Notes: generated by a model from the letters alone, not told the origin. 64,000 nt of DNA from Paenibacillus monticola (GCF_009664975.1 NZ_WJXB01000001.1:744001-808000), one strand, 5' to 3'; counted from the first letter of the stretch, positions 1 through 7,513 are shown. Numbers and translations are program-made.

Positions 1-203
1 AGTACGGCGGTGATCCATATCATTTCCGCGTGCTGACCAACAATGCCGATGTGACTACAACGCGAGCGCAGGAGTTTATTGAAGCGGTGGATGCGGTGAA
101 ACGCCTATCTGCTGTGCTGGACAGCGTAACAATTACGCAGGCGGAAGATTTGCCGTTATACTTCGGTGTGGTTTTGCACATCGGGGATCACATCACGATT
201 TAA
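1..203 (+). CDS. Phage tail protein I (P2 gpI-like), C-terminal part only
   Basis: The frame is open from the window edge (first full codon at base 3) to a TAA at 201-203. It encodes about 66 residues starting YGGDPYHFRV and ending LHIGDHITI. The DPYHFRV-type segment followed by a helical ADAVKRL-like stretch is typical of the C-terminus of phage tail protein I, a baseplate component joining tail and fibres in contractile-tailed phages. The tail fibre gene follows after 12 bases, the usual late-gene order. The N-terminus is outside the window, so the family call rests on a short segment plus context. Confidence 0.6.
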   Translation, partial: YGGDPYHFRVLTNNADVTTTRAQEFIEAVDAVKRLSAVLDSVTITQAEDLPLYFGVVLHIGDHITI

Positions 204-215
204 GGAGGGAAAGCC

Positions 216-2030
216 GTGGCAGTATTTGGCGGCATGACATTAACAAATAAGGGCCTTGTGCTACAGGGCAAAGCCCAAGCGGGCGCGCAGCTTAATTATA
301 CAAGAGTTGCCGTCGGTGACGGGTCACTCAGTGGGCAGTCGGTACCCGCGCTAAATGGACTGATATCACTCAAAAAAAACCTACCCATTGCCCGTCTGCG
401 TCCGCAACCACCGAATAAAGCGGTGATCGGCGCGACACTATCAAATGCCGATATCACAACGGGATTCTATTTCCGGGAGATCGGCGTTTTTGCTCAGGAT
501 CCAGATGTCGGGGAAATCTTGTATGCCTATGCTAACGCTGGGGTGACTGCGGATTATATTGCTGCTGGTGGCGGTTCAGATATCATTGAAAAAGCAATTG
601 ACTGCGTGGTGATCGTAGGCATAGCGGCGAATATTACAGCGAGTATTGATAACTCGCTGGTTTTCGCTTTACAATCCGATTTGGATAATATTGCAGCAAC
701 GGACAGTGTAACGCCCAGTAAGACGGGTACGCTGACCGCGCTGCTGTCCAGCTTGTTTACCTTAATCAAGGGCATTACTGGCAAGCCTAACGTCTTGACG
801 GCTCCGGCAATCTCGCTAGAAGCGACCAAAGCTCATGTGGATGATACCACCCGACACATCGCAGCAGCAGAGCGTGCCGTCTGGAATGACCGCAGCGGAT
901 ACGCCGTCACCACCGGCACAGCGGCCGCGCTGGCCGCGTCCGTCACTCCAGCACCAGCAGCATTATCCGCCGGGCTACGTGTCGGGATTAAAACCCATGT
1001 AGCCACAACGGGAGCGGTCACGCTTAACCTTAATAGTTTGGGAGCAAAGCCCATCAAAAAGCCTAATGGTAATAACCCGCTGCTGGCGCTTGGCGGGGTC
1101 TATACGGTGGTGTACGATGGTTCGGTTTTTATACTACAGGGTGAGGGGGGTGAGTATGGTACAGCGGTTGCTGCCGACGTTTTGGAGGGTACAACTATAG
1201 GTACTGAATCAGGGGTGGTCCCTGGAACATTGCCAAACTTAGCTGATCAAGATGTTGGGGGATATATTAGCACGGCTGGATCTGGATATTTGGGAGTGGT
1301 GGCAAACTCTGATGAAAATGGAGTAGTGGGTAAAATTACCGACTCTACTACAATAATTTGTAATGATGCCAGCCTAATTCCAGCCAATTTTCTAGCGGGC
1401 AAGACCGTGTTAGGAATGGCGGGGATAGCTACTTCTGAACCGACTGTCGGAGCGGCGGCGGGGGATATTGTTGCTAGTAAAGCCGCTACTGTAAATGGAA
1501 ATCGTATTGTGGGTACGCTAGCCGATAAAGATATGGGGGCCGTGGCAGAACCCGCTGTAAATGCTGTTTTTTCTAGCGTGTTATATGTTAGGATTCCAAA
1601 GGGTGCCTATCGGACCGTAACGGGCAGCGGATATCCAGAAGTAAAGCTAACCACAGCTCAATTACTGGCAGCAGAAAATAACTTCAATGCAGCAGTGTTA
1701 AAAGCAGGAATTACCGCATTTGGCGTAACAGGGGTATATGCAGGACAGCAAATGGTTAGTGGTAGTGGTTCTGGCAATCTGTCTGGATTAATGACCGTAA
1801 CTAACTTACCGTTCACACCTAAAATGATTATTTTAGACTGTGATGATAGCAAAGTTGTAAGAGCTACTTACGTTGCAGGTGGGAGCACTTATGGTAATGG
1901 GTACTATCAAATAGCTTCGCAGGGAACAAGTAAAGCTCTGTTGACTGCATGGACCATAACAGCTAATGGGTTCTCTTTAAAAACTGATACCCGTGCGAAT
2001 AACCCTTTCACATACTATGCTTGGGGATAA
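216..2030 (+). CDS. Phage tail-collar/tail fibre protein
   Basis: This 604-residue protein starts at GTG, eight bases after an AAGGAGG. Residues 1-150 match the conserved N-terminal domain of phage tail-collar fibre proteins: TNKGLVLQGKAQAG near the start, then the TGFYFREIGVFAQDPD segment that anchors the fibre to the baseplate. The middle is Ala/Thr/Gly-rich and low in complexity, as in fibre shafts. Residues 510-604 are Gly/Ser/aromatic-rich and end in TYYAWG, a likely receptor-binding tip. Known role of the family: host recognition and adsorption. The gene follows tail protein I and is closed by its own terminator. Confidence 0.82.
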   Translation: MAVFGGMTLTNKGLVLQGKAQAGAQLNYTRVAVGDGSLSGQSVPALNGLISLKKNLPIARLRPQPPNKAVIGATLSNADITTGFYFREIGVFAQDPDVGEILYAYANAGVTADYIAAGGGSDIIEKAIDCVVIVGIAANITASIDNSLVFALQSDLDNIAATDSVTPSKTGTLTALLSSLFTLIKGITGKPNVLTAPAISLEATKAHVDDTTRHIAAAERAVWNDRSGYAVTTGTAAALAASVTPAPAALSAGLRVGIKTHVATTGAVTLNLNSLGAKPIKKPNGNNPLLALGGVYTVVYDGSVFILQGEGGEYGTAVAADVLEGTTIGTESGVVPGTLPNLADQDVGGYISTAGSGYLGVVANSDENGVVGKITDSTTIICNDASLIPANFLAGKTVLGMAGIATSEPTVGAAAGDIVASKAATVNGNRIVGTLADKDMGAVAEPAVNAVFSSVLYVRIPKGAYRTVTGSGYPEVKLTTAQLLAAENNFNAAVLKAGITAFGVTGVYAGQQMVSGSGSGNLSGLMTVTNLPFTPKMIILDCDDSKVVRATYVAGGSTYGNGYYQIASQGTSKALLTAWTITANGFSLKTDTRANNPFTYYAWG

Positions 2031-2066
2031 TCTAGAGGTTATCTATAACATACAAAATAAGAGACA

Positions 2067-2094
2067 AGCCCCGAGCCCATCGGGGCTATTTTTA
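2067..2094 (+). terminator. Intrinsic terminator after the tail fibre gene
   Basis: An 8-bp perfect stem (AGCCCCGA with TCGGGGCT, 5-base loop) is followed by ATTTTT. It separates the structural genes from the lysis genes. Confidence 0.8.
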
Positions 2095-2125
2095 TGCCAA
2101 TTAGAGATAGAGGAGGAGCGGGGGA

Positions 2126-2635
2126 ATGTTCAATCATATCAAGCAATTATCAATGATCATATATACTGCAGCCGTTGGCTCAGGGAGCCGCGAGGTAGCC
2201 ACAGGAGGGATTATATCCGCAGCGGGGCTGCTGGCAACAACTGCAGGACTATTGGGGGGCTGGGACCAATCACTAAAGGTGCTTATTGCATTTATGGTCG
2301 TTGATTATGTCACGGGCGTACTCGGGGCATTTAAGACTAAAACCGTCAGCAGTGACATTATGTTTTGGGGCGGCATTCGCAAGGCTGTTGTATTATTCGT
2401 CGTCGGACTTAGTTCTTTAATGGACGACTGGATTCAGCCGGGAACACCAATCTTCCGGACGGCAGCCATTTATTTTTACGCGGGTCGGGAAGGCCTGAGT
2501 GTCGTTGAAAATATTGGCATTCTGGGCGTGTGGTTTCCGCCGCAACTCAAGGACTTTTTATTGCAACTCAGTGAGGATAAAAGCAAAAATAATCCGGCCA
2601 AACCGGAGCATCCGGATAATGACCAATCAGCATAA
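2126..2635 (+). CDS. Phage holin, TcdE/Cph1-like (Phage_holin_4 type)
   Basis: This 169-residue membrane protein has an AGAGGAGG ribosome site upstream. Three hydrophobic segments are visible at roughly residues 25-48, 50-68 and 85-103. The second contains the VVDYVTGVLGAF signature of the TcdE/Cph1 holin family, and the C-terminus is charged (SEDKSKNNPAKPEHPDN). Holins of this class form inner-membrane lesions that release endolysin at the end of the lytic cycle. The endolysin starts 12 bases downstream. Confidence 0.85.
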   Translation: MFNHIKQLSMIIYTAAVGSGSREVATGGIISAAGLLATTAGLLGGWDQSLKVLIAFMVVDYVTGVLGAFKTKTVSSDIMFWGGIRKAVVLFVVGLSSLMDDWIQPGTPIFRTAAIYFYAGREGLSVVENIGILGVWFPPQLKDFLLQLSEDKSKNNPAKPEHPDNDQSA

Positions 2636-2647
2636 GGAGTGATACAG

Positions 2648-3490
2648 GTGTCATTAACTTTAAATCAAGTAAAAGCCAAGTCTGCGTCTAAACTGAGCGG
2701 GCTTCTTTCGGCTGATCGCGCAGCTGCTGAAGCGCTAATAGAATTTGCATATGCCCATGGTGTGCCGATTGTGATCACACAAGGGTTGCGGACCATCCCT
2801 GAACAAGACGGTTTATATGCTCAAGGGCGCACTACAAAAGGACAGATCGTCACCAATGCAAAAGGCGGGTACTCATATCATAATTTCGGGGTCGCTATTG
2901 ATTTTGCACTGCTGCTGCCTGACGGTGGTGTGTCCTGGGATACCAAGCGTGACGGAGACGGAGACGGCATAGCTGACTGGGATGAGGTTGTAGCAGATGC
3001 CAAACGCCTCGGATGGGAGTGGGGCGGAGACTGGAACACTTTCACGGACTTACCGCACTTTGAAATGACCTTCGGGCTGTCAACGGCTGATTACCGCGCC
3101 GGAAAGCGGCCAACACAAGCACAGTTGGATAAGGCGATTGCAAAAATCAAGCAAGTAAAAGAGGAGGCGGACGAATTGTCAGCAGAGGATAAAAAACGGA
3201 TTTCTGATTTAGAGATACAAAATAAAGCTATCATGATGGCGCTAGAATCACTGGCTAACAGCAAGGATGTACTCAAGGGTCAAGCGTTGCAGCAGGCCGG
3301 AGAAATCAAGGCTCTTAAGGACAAGGCATCGATAGATAAACCACCAGCATGGGCGCAACCGGCTATTAAGGCAGCAGTAGATGCAGGGCTGCTGGATACA
3401 CCATCTGGCAGCAGCTATGACTTTTACCGGACGCTGACGGTCCTGCATCGTGCAGGAGTATTAATCACGAACCATGAGGGGGATAAATAA
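2648..3490 (+). CDS. M15-family endolysin (L-alanyl-D-glutamate/D-Ala-D-Ala peptidase) with an EF-hand-like loop
   Basis: I place the start at the GTG at 2648, eight bases after TAAGGAG; the in-frame GTG at 2639 overlaps that ribosome site. The 280-residue product has a VanY/CwlK-like M15 domain (about 1-142). Zinc ligands are H78 and D85 in SYHNFGVAIDF and H137 in DLPHFEM, with R48 in the QGLRT substrate loop. Residues 102-113 (DGDGDGIADWDE) form a canonical 12-residue EF-hand loop with ligands at positions 1, 3, 5, 9 and 12. T5 endolysin, in the same family, is calcium-regulated through a similar insert. A Lys/Glu-rich helical linker (165-230) leads to a C-terminal AAVDAGLLD-type segment, probably for wall binding. 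Confidence 0.88.
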   Translation: MSLTLNQVKAKSASKLSGLLSADRAAAEALIEFAYAHGVPIVITQGLRTIPEQDGLYAQGRTTKGQIVTNAKGGYSYHNFGVAIDFALLLPDGGVSWDTKRDGDGDGIADWDEVVADAKRLGWEWGGDWNTFTDLPHFEMTFGLSTADYRAGKRPTQAQLDKAIAKIKQVKEEADELSAEDKKRISDLEIQNKAIMMALESLANSKDVLKGQALQQAGEIKALKDKASIDKPPAWAQPAIKAAVDAGLLDTPSGSSYDFYRTLTVLHRAGVLITNHEGDK

Positions 3491-3492
3491 TC

Positions 3493-3705
3493 ATGAACAG
3501 CAAATGGCGTAACTATGGTATGTGGGTATCTTTGACGGCAGCCGTGCTGTTGGGAGTGCAAGCAGTCGGGGCAATCATTGGTCTGCAATTGCCCCCAGAG
3601 AAATATGACGAGGTTACAGCGGCAGTGAATGCGGTCCTGGGTGTGCTGGTTGTACTGGGGATCGTGAGCAATCCGGAAGCAGGCAAAGGATATACGGATA
3701 AATAG
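3493..3705 (+). CDS. Small phage holin with two membrane segments
   Basis: This 70-residue protein starts two bases after the endolysin stop, behind a GAGGGGG site. It has two hydrophobic stretches (about 9-30 and 43-60) and ends in IVSNPEAGKGYTDK, the tail typical of small phi LC3/phage_holin-type proteins of Firmicute phages. It is probably a second holin or an antiholin acting with the TcdE-like holin upstream. The call rests on size, topology and the conserved C-terminus. Confidence 0.75.
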   Translation: MNSKWRNYGMWVSLTAAVLLGVQAVGAIIGLQLPPEKYDEVTAAVNAVLGVLVVLGIVSNPEAGKGYTDK

Positions 3706-3730
3706 TAAATTCCCAAGTGCTTACGATTTT

Positions 3731-3759
3731 GCCCACTGGCTTCGGCTGGTGGGCTTTTT
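3731..3759 (+). terminator. Intrinsic terminator closing the lysis genes
   Basis: A 10-bp stem with two wobble pairs (GCCCACTGGC / GCTGGTGGGC), capped by a TTCG tetraloop, is followed by TTTTT. Confidence 0.85.
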
Positions 3760-3839
3760 GTCGTTTACAGAATGTCCCAAAACTATTATATTCAGTTTAT
3801 GCAAATGATAAATTTTGCATTATGGAAGGTTGGAAATAT

Positions 3840-4577
3840 ATGAACGAGCTGCTAGGGTATATAACTGGAGATAATATCAAATGGTTATTAGGTGTAATTA
3901 TACCAATGACTGTTACAGTAACTGGTTGGATTTATGTATATAAATTAGGTCAGAAAAATGTAACTAGGGATAAGCGAATAATTACATATATTAGTGCATT
4001 TAATTTTATAAAAGATCCACTTTATAATGCCATTAGAAAAAATTCTGATTTTAGTACTTATCTATTTATTACGAAAACTTATTTGGAAAGATTAGATAAG
4101 GAATCGATATTATATAGAGCAGATCTCAATCACTTGTTAAATTCACTTAATGATAAAGAATTTGAAAAATTAAAAAATGTCGCAAGTAGCTCCTATTTAG
4201 AGTTTTCATACGCATGGGAACAATATGAGATTGTGTTTCTACCACTTGTAAAGCAAAGACACGCTTTACAAGAAGAATTCAAAGAAATAATCTCAGTTAT
4301 TAGTGATACTTACATTCAATACACTACGTTCCATTACACCCTTAATCAAGGAATAGAATTTAAAGTGGAACAAAGATCTAAGCTTGTAGAATCTATGAAA
4401 AATACACATGACCGATTGCTAGATTTCTTCACATGTTTGATGGACGTGAACGTTAATATGCAAAATTTCGTTTTTAAGGATCTGTTGAATCGGAGCATAG
4501 AAGAACGGAAAGTTTTAGATGAGAGATACCTCACGATAAATAAATTGATAGAAAAGCATAATGTCGGCAATCAATAG
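3840..4577 (+). CDS. Membrane-anchored hypothetical protein (prophage cargo)
   Basis: The frame is open from 3717, but that stretch contains the terminator, so I start at the ATG at 3840, preceded by GGAAGG. The 245-residue product has one N-terminal membrane segment (about 13-37, LLGVIIPMTVTVTGWIYVY) and a long, charged, largely helical region, probably cytoplasmic. The gene is markedly AT-rich compared with the lysis genes and sits just after a terminator, as expected for late-acquired phage cargo. I do not recognise the family. A role in exclusion of other phages would fit the topology but is only inference. Confidence 0.6.
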   Translation: MNELLGYITGDNIKWLLGVIIPMTVTVTGWIYVYKLGQKNVTRDKRIITYISAFNFIKDPLYNAIRKNSDFSTYLFITKTYLERLDKESILYRADLNHLLNSLNDKEFEKLKNVASSSYLEFSYAWEQYEIVFLPLVKQRHALQEEFKEIISVISDTYIQYTTFHYTLNQGIEFKVEQRSKLVESMKNTHDRLLDFFTCLMDVNVNMQNFVFKDLLNRSIEERKVLDERYLTINKLIEKHNVGNQ

Positions 4578-4603
4578 ATAATTATATTTAAGGAGATATA
4601 TTA

Positions 4604-4822
4604 GTGGGCACTGGTTATAAAATACTGAAAACTGATATTGATTTTCTTGTGGCGGCTATTTCACAATCCAAGGTATCCGTCTGGTTCCTTTTAGAGGATG
4701 ATCCTGAAGGTCACCTTATGGACTATGGCGGACTGGTTGAAGGCTATTCCTCAGAGACCATTAAGATCGCAGGGGGCCGGTTCATTCGAGAACGTTTTGA
4801 GTTTAGAGCATACATAAAATGA
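4604..4822 (+). CDS. Small hypothetical protein, prophage cargo
   Basis: This 72-residue ORF starts at GTG eight bases after AAGGAG, 26 bases downstream of the membrane-protein gene, and probably shares its transcript. No membrane segment is visible. The sequence alternates hydrophobic and charged residues (VSVWFLLEDDPEGHLMDYGG), suggesting a small mixed alpha/beta fold. Function unknown. A terminator follows immediately. Confidence 0.6.
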   Translation: MGTGYKILKTDIDFLVAAISQSKVSVWFLLEDDPEGHLMDYGGLVEGYSSETIKIAGGRFIRERFEFRAYIK

Positions 4823-4857
4823 CCCGCCAAGCTTATGCCTGACGGGTCTGTTTTTGC
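4821..4857. terminator. Terminator between convergent genes
   Basis: A stem of GACCCG(C)CA with TG(A)CGGGTC is followed by TGTTTTT on the plus strand. It lies between the plus-strand small ORF and the 3' end of the reverse-strand TIR-like gene and may serve both. Confidence 0.7.
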
Positions 4858-5685
4858 TTATACAATACCTTCACGTTTTAAAACTCGTCCAAGATCATAG
4901 AAAGTTTGTTCTACTTCATCGTCAGAAAAGCCGATATATTGTAGACCATCAACATTTGAGAAGTCATCTAGCCCGTTTTGTCTTAACAATATTGCTTTTT
5001 TAAAGCCGAGCCTCCCTTGAAAAAGACCTGCTTCATGGACTACATTTTGTCGTGCTCTTATCTTTCCTTCTGCTGTTTCATCTTCAGCAGTCAAAATTAT
5101 AATTGCAAATGATGCTCTATCTAGAAAGCTATCTAAAATTGAGACGATTGATTCTCCAACATGTGTTTCGGATTCAAATGAAAAAGATGTTATTCCATAG
5201 TCATCTTGTAGGAAGGTTTTTACTCTGGCCCATAACTTACTACGACCGTGCCCAATAAATACAGACACTGGTTTAACTTCCTTATGTATCTGGGGTAAAG
5301 GAGGTACGGACTGCTCATCTTCGGGAATAAGCTCTAATCTTTCAATTATTGATTCAAGCGTGCTTATCTTATAATTTAATTTATCCAATGTTAGTTGGAA
5401 ACGATCCATCCAATCACCTGGAAGGAGGTATGAAGTTAATCTGGTATATTCTTTCAACAATTCCTCAGTTGTGAAAATACTTTTCACTAACATTCTGTTG
5501 AAATCGTCCCACTTGTTAAATCGCTCCAAGAAGCTTTCATACATCTGCTCACTATTGAGTTGAACTGCTTTCAATACCTTACCTTCCTGAATTCTTGTTC
5601 TAAGACGTTTTTCTGCATCTTCTTTGGAAGTTTTCAAAAGTAAAGGTTCATCTGGTGATTTTCCGCTGTTCTTTCGCTGCGCCAT
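4858..5685 (-). CDS. TIR-like domain protein (PF10137/Cap12-type), probable anti-phage NADase
   Basis: This 275-residue protein has a GAGGAG site 9 bases before its ATG. Residues 1-135 are helical and charged, with a possible coiled coil at 95-120. Residues 138-255 fit the TIR-like nucleotide-binding family PF10137: VSVFIGHGRSK (141-150) as strand and nucleotide loop, FAIIILTAEDE (193-203), and the hallmark RARQNVVHEAGLFQG (211-224). Members act as NAD-cleaving effectors in CBASS, Pycsar and stand-alone defence. No cyclase or sensor gene is adjacent, so this would be self-contained or triggered by the N-terminal region. It is the only reverse-strand gene in the late region, with its own upstream DNA, so it may be expressed from the lysogen. 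Confidence 0.72.
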   Translation of the reverse strand: MAQRKNSGKSPDEPLLLKTSKEDAEKRLRTRIQEGKVLKAVQLNSEQMYESFLERFNKWDDFNRMLVKSIFTTEELLKEYTRLTSYLLPGDWMDRFQLTLDKLNYKISTLESIIERLELIPEDEQSVPPLPQIHKEVKPVSVFIGHGRSKLWARVKTFLQDDYGITSFSFESETHVGESIVSILDSFLDRASFAIIILTAEDETAEGKIRARQNVVHEAGLFQGRLGFKKAILLRQNGLDDFSNVDGLQYIGFSDDEVEQTFYDLGRVLKREGIV

Positions 5686-5775
5686 CTTAATAACTCCTCA
5701 TTTTTAAAATTTTTGTAACAATATATTGGTAATTATATTAGAAATATACAACAATAGATAGTAACAAAAAGAAGA

Positions 5776-5812
5776 ACCTTAAGTAAGATTCACCTAATAT
5801 TAAGGTGTTTTT
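5776..5812 (+). terminator. Nested hairpins with T-run upstream of the SOS-like cassette
   Basis: CACCT (5791-5795) pairs with AGGTG (5803-5807), followed by TTTTT. An overlapping stem, ACCTTAA (5776-5782) with TTAAGGT (5800-5806), is mutually exclusive with it. No plus-strand gene ends here; it may insulate the downstream promoter from transcripts starting in the TIR upstream region. Confidence 0.4.
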
Positions 5813-5816
5813 CCCA

Positions 5817-5846
5817 TTGCTTAAAAATCAAAATTCGGCGTATAAT
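5817..5846 (+). promoter_or_regulatory. Promoter of the LexA-like/YolD cassette
   Basis: A perfect -10 TATAAT at 5841-5846 lies 18 bases after a weak -35 TTGCTT at 5817-5822. Confidence 0.5.
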
Positions 5847-5847
5847 A

Positions 5848-5861
5848 CAAACAAACGTTCC
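5848..5861. promoter_or_regulatory. LexA/DinR-box-like operator at the start of transcription
   Basis: CAAACAAACGTTCC matches 11 of the 13 specified bases of the Bacillus SOS consensus CGAACRNRYGTTYG. It sits immediately downstream of the -10 element, where a repressor would block initiation. The cassette's YolD-like gene belongs to a family often linked to DNA-damage genes, which supports SOS control. This is an inference from sequence only. Confidence 0.45.
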
Positions 5862-5881
5862 TATTTTGGAGGCGATCGGTA

Positions 5882-6079
5882 ATGAAAATGAATATCGGCC
5901 AAACCATTGAAATTGTATGCCAAGAGAAAGCGGGGAAGATCACGCAACGGAAGGTTGAGATTGAGGGTATTCGAGACGGTCGAATAAGAGCAACCTGTGC
6001 AACTACCGATGCGCCGCGTGTGTTCCTGTCAAGTAGCATACTCGCCTGGCAGCTGGTGCGTGAGAAGCGCCATGCTTAA
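5882..6079 (+). CDS. Small hypothetical protein, first gene of the SOS-like cassette
   Basis: This 65-residue protein has TTGGAGG nine bases upstream of its ATG. The sequence has short alternating strands (QTIEIVCQ, RKVEIEGI, GRIRATCA), suggesting a small beta-barrel-like fold. I recognise no family. Its last 8 bases overlap the start of the next gene, indicating translational coupling. Confidence 0.6.
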   Translation: MKMNIGQTIEIVCQEKAGKITQRKVEIEGIRDGRIRATCATTDAPRVFLSSSILAWQLVREKRHA

Positions 6080-6380
6080 TGATACCGCACGAAAGCTACT
6101 AATGATCATGACGCACTCATCTGGCCATCATGGACATATGCCAACGCTGCAGGAGTTGGAGACAAAGAGTGGACGGACACCGGAAAAGATTAGAGTTGGA
6201 TTGCAGGAACTCGTTGAGAAAAATTATATTGAATGGAAGCCAGGTACTCCAACGGAGAGCACCTTAATTTTGGAGGGATGGGAAAGGGATGATCCCGCAG
6301 GCAAGGTATCACAGGCAGGAACACAGAAGCCTCAGCAAATAACTACACCGGGGAATATGGATTACTGGCAGTATTACTAG
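6072..6380 (+). CDS. LexA-N-terminus-like winged-helix protein
   Basis: The frame is open from 5997, but the ATG at 6072 overlapping the upstream stop is the sensible start (102 residues). Residues 1-60 (LNDTARKLLMIMTHSSGHHGHMPTL..., then KIRVGLQELVEKNYIEWK) resemble the winged-helix DNA-binding domain of LexA-type regulators: an N-terminal helix, a 'GHMPTLQEL' turn and a recognition-helix/wing pair. No S24 peptidase domain follows; the tail is polar and ends in YWQYY. It may be a DNA-binding accessory of the cassette. Confidence 0.55.
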   Translation: MLNDTARKLLMIMTHSSGHHGHMPTLQELETKSGRTPEKIRVGLQELVEKNYIEWKPGTPTESTLILEGWERDDPAGKVSQAGTQKPQQITTPGNMDYWQYY

Positions 6381-6393
6381 GAGGGCAGACATC

Positions 6394-6720
6394 ATGACTA
6401 AGAAACTAGAAAACATATGGGAATGTAGCAGGCTTGTGTTGCCAGAGCATAAGCAACTCATAATTAATGAGGAGCGTGAGCAGGGTCGGCGTACTCGTCC
6501 TGTTCTGGACCCACAGAAAGTGGAGCTGATCGAACGAGCTTTATATAAGTCTATGGAGGACCATAGCGCTATCACGCTCACCTTGTACGATCCATTTGAG
6601 CACAGGGTAGCCAAGGGCATCATGATGAAGGTAGACCGGCAGCTGGGTATTAAATTCCGGTGGTCAGAGGATGAATGGGATTGGATTAAAATAGATGATG
6701 TTACTTCGGCGACTATATGA
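6394..6720 (+). CDS. YolD-like family protein
   Basis: This 108-residue protein has AGGAGGG upstream. It shows the pattern of YolD-like proteins (PF08863): an N-terminal NIWECSRLVLPEHKQLI segment, then RPVLDPQKVELIERAL, then SAITLTLYDPFE and a C-terminal DWDWIKIDDVTSA. YolD-like genes usually sit beside a UV-damage Y-family DNA polymerase (UmuC/DinB type). No polymerase gene is present here, which is unusual. The cassette ends in a strong terminator. Confidence 0.75.
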   Translation: MTKKLENIWECSRLVLPEHKQLIINEEREQGRRTRPVLDPQKVELIERALYKSMEDHSAITLTLYDPFEHRVAKGIMMKVDRQLGIKFRWSEDEWDWIKIDDVTSATI

Positions 6721-6745
6721 CATATTCGCAAGCGCTTGGGAATTT

Positions 6746-6778
6746 GCTCTGCTGACTTCGGTTGGTAGGGCTTTTTTC
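6746..6778 (+). terminator. Intrinsic terminator after the YolD-like gene
   Basis: GCTCTGCTGAC pairs with GTTGGTAGGGC (several wobbles) over a TTCG loop, followed by six T. The design is nearly the same as the terminator at 3731. Confidence 0.8.
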
Positions 6779-6827
6779 TTTTATTCCCCCATGGTAAACT
6801 TTAGGTAAATTATCAAGGGGGATAAAT

Positions 6828-7364
6828 ATGCGACGAAGTATACTAGCTCTATTATTTTTGATTTTATTAACTGCGTGCGGATCGTCAAAGAGCGGTCTTA
6901 CCGCTGATGATCTTGCTATTGTAAAGGTTGATAATGATAAAGAAATTGTTCGGTATGGGATGAGTCGAGCAAGTGTGGAAAAGGTTCTTGGAGAAGGAGA
7001 AAAAAGCGATGTGATTAATATTGTGAGCTATGAGAATGACGTATCCGTTCTATATAGAGACAATGCCGTCGTTGCTATCTTATTAAGCGAAGAATCTAAC
7101 GGTATTTTCAAAACTTTACAAGGTGCGGAAATTAATATGAACAAAGAAGATCTGGAAAAAATATACGGACATGACAATGTTATAGAGAAAGCTAAAAATT
7201 TGGATTACATATATGATTCTATTGAGGGGAAATATTTATCGGATATGCCTGTTGACCCAAAAGATAGAACAAAGATTTATCACGTTTCAGTTATGTTCAA
7301 TGACAATGGAGAAGCCGAAAATATATCTTTGTTAGACAATAACGCAGCTACACTCGCAAAATAA
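6828..7364 (+). CDS. Small lipoprotein, prophage cargo
   Basis: This 178-residue protein starts at ATG behind AAGGGGG. A type II signal peptide is clear: MRRS, a hydrophobic stretch, then the lipobox LTAC with the lipidated Cys at 17. The mature part includes a YGMSRASVEKVLGEG segment resembling SmpA/BLIP-like repeats, with a second LEKIYGHDNV copy about 70 residues later. The gene stands alone between two terminators, the usual layout of a phage moron. A role at the cell surface, such as superinfection exclusion, is possible but not shown. Confidence 0.7.
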   Translation: MRRSILALLFLILLTACGSSKSGLTADDLAIVKVDNDKEIVRYGMSRASVEKVLGEGEKSDVINIVSYENDVSVLYRDNAVVAILLSEESNGIFKTLQGAEINMNKEDLEKIYGHDNVIEKAKNLDYIYDSIEGKYLSDMPVDPKDRTKIYHVSVMFNDNGEAENISLLDNNAATLAK

Positions 7365-7392
7365 AGGCAACTACACTTGTTGTCTGTTTTTA
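7365..7392 (+). terminator. Terminator after the lipoprotein gene
   Basis: GGCAAC and GTTGTC pair (one wobble) just after the stop codon, followed by TGTTTTT. Confidence 0.6.
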
Positions 7393-7423
7393 ATATGTCA
7401 AAAGAACATTATATGTGAAGGCC

Positions 7424-7509
7424 AGCTTTGCAAAGCCAGCTCGGAGCGGGTTCCCACGACACTACCCCAAATATCTAGGGATAGTGTTTCGGCCGGTTCC
7501 CATACGGCC
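7424..7509. other. Cluster of three hairpins between convergent transcripts
   Basis: This stretch holds a 12-bp palindrome GCTTTGCAAAGC (7425-7436), a hairpin ACACTACCCC/GGGATAGTGT (7459-7487) and a hairpin GGCCG/CGGCC (7491-7509). They lie downstream of the reverse-strand microprotein operon and probably terminate it, although none has a good T-run on the reverse strand. Confidence 0.4.
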
Positions 7510-7513
7510 ATCA

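Noticed and set aside
3717..3839. Upstream extension of the membrane-protein ORF to 3717
   Set aside because: This stretch contains the intrinsic terminator and no ribosome site; the ATG at 3840 is better.
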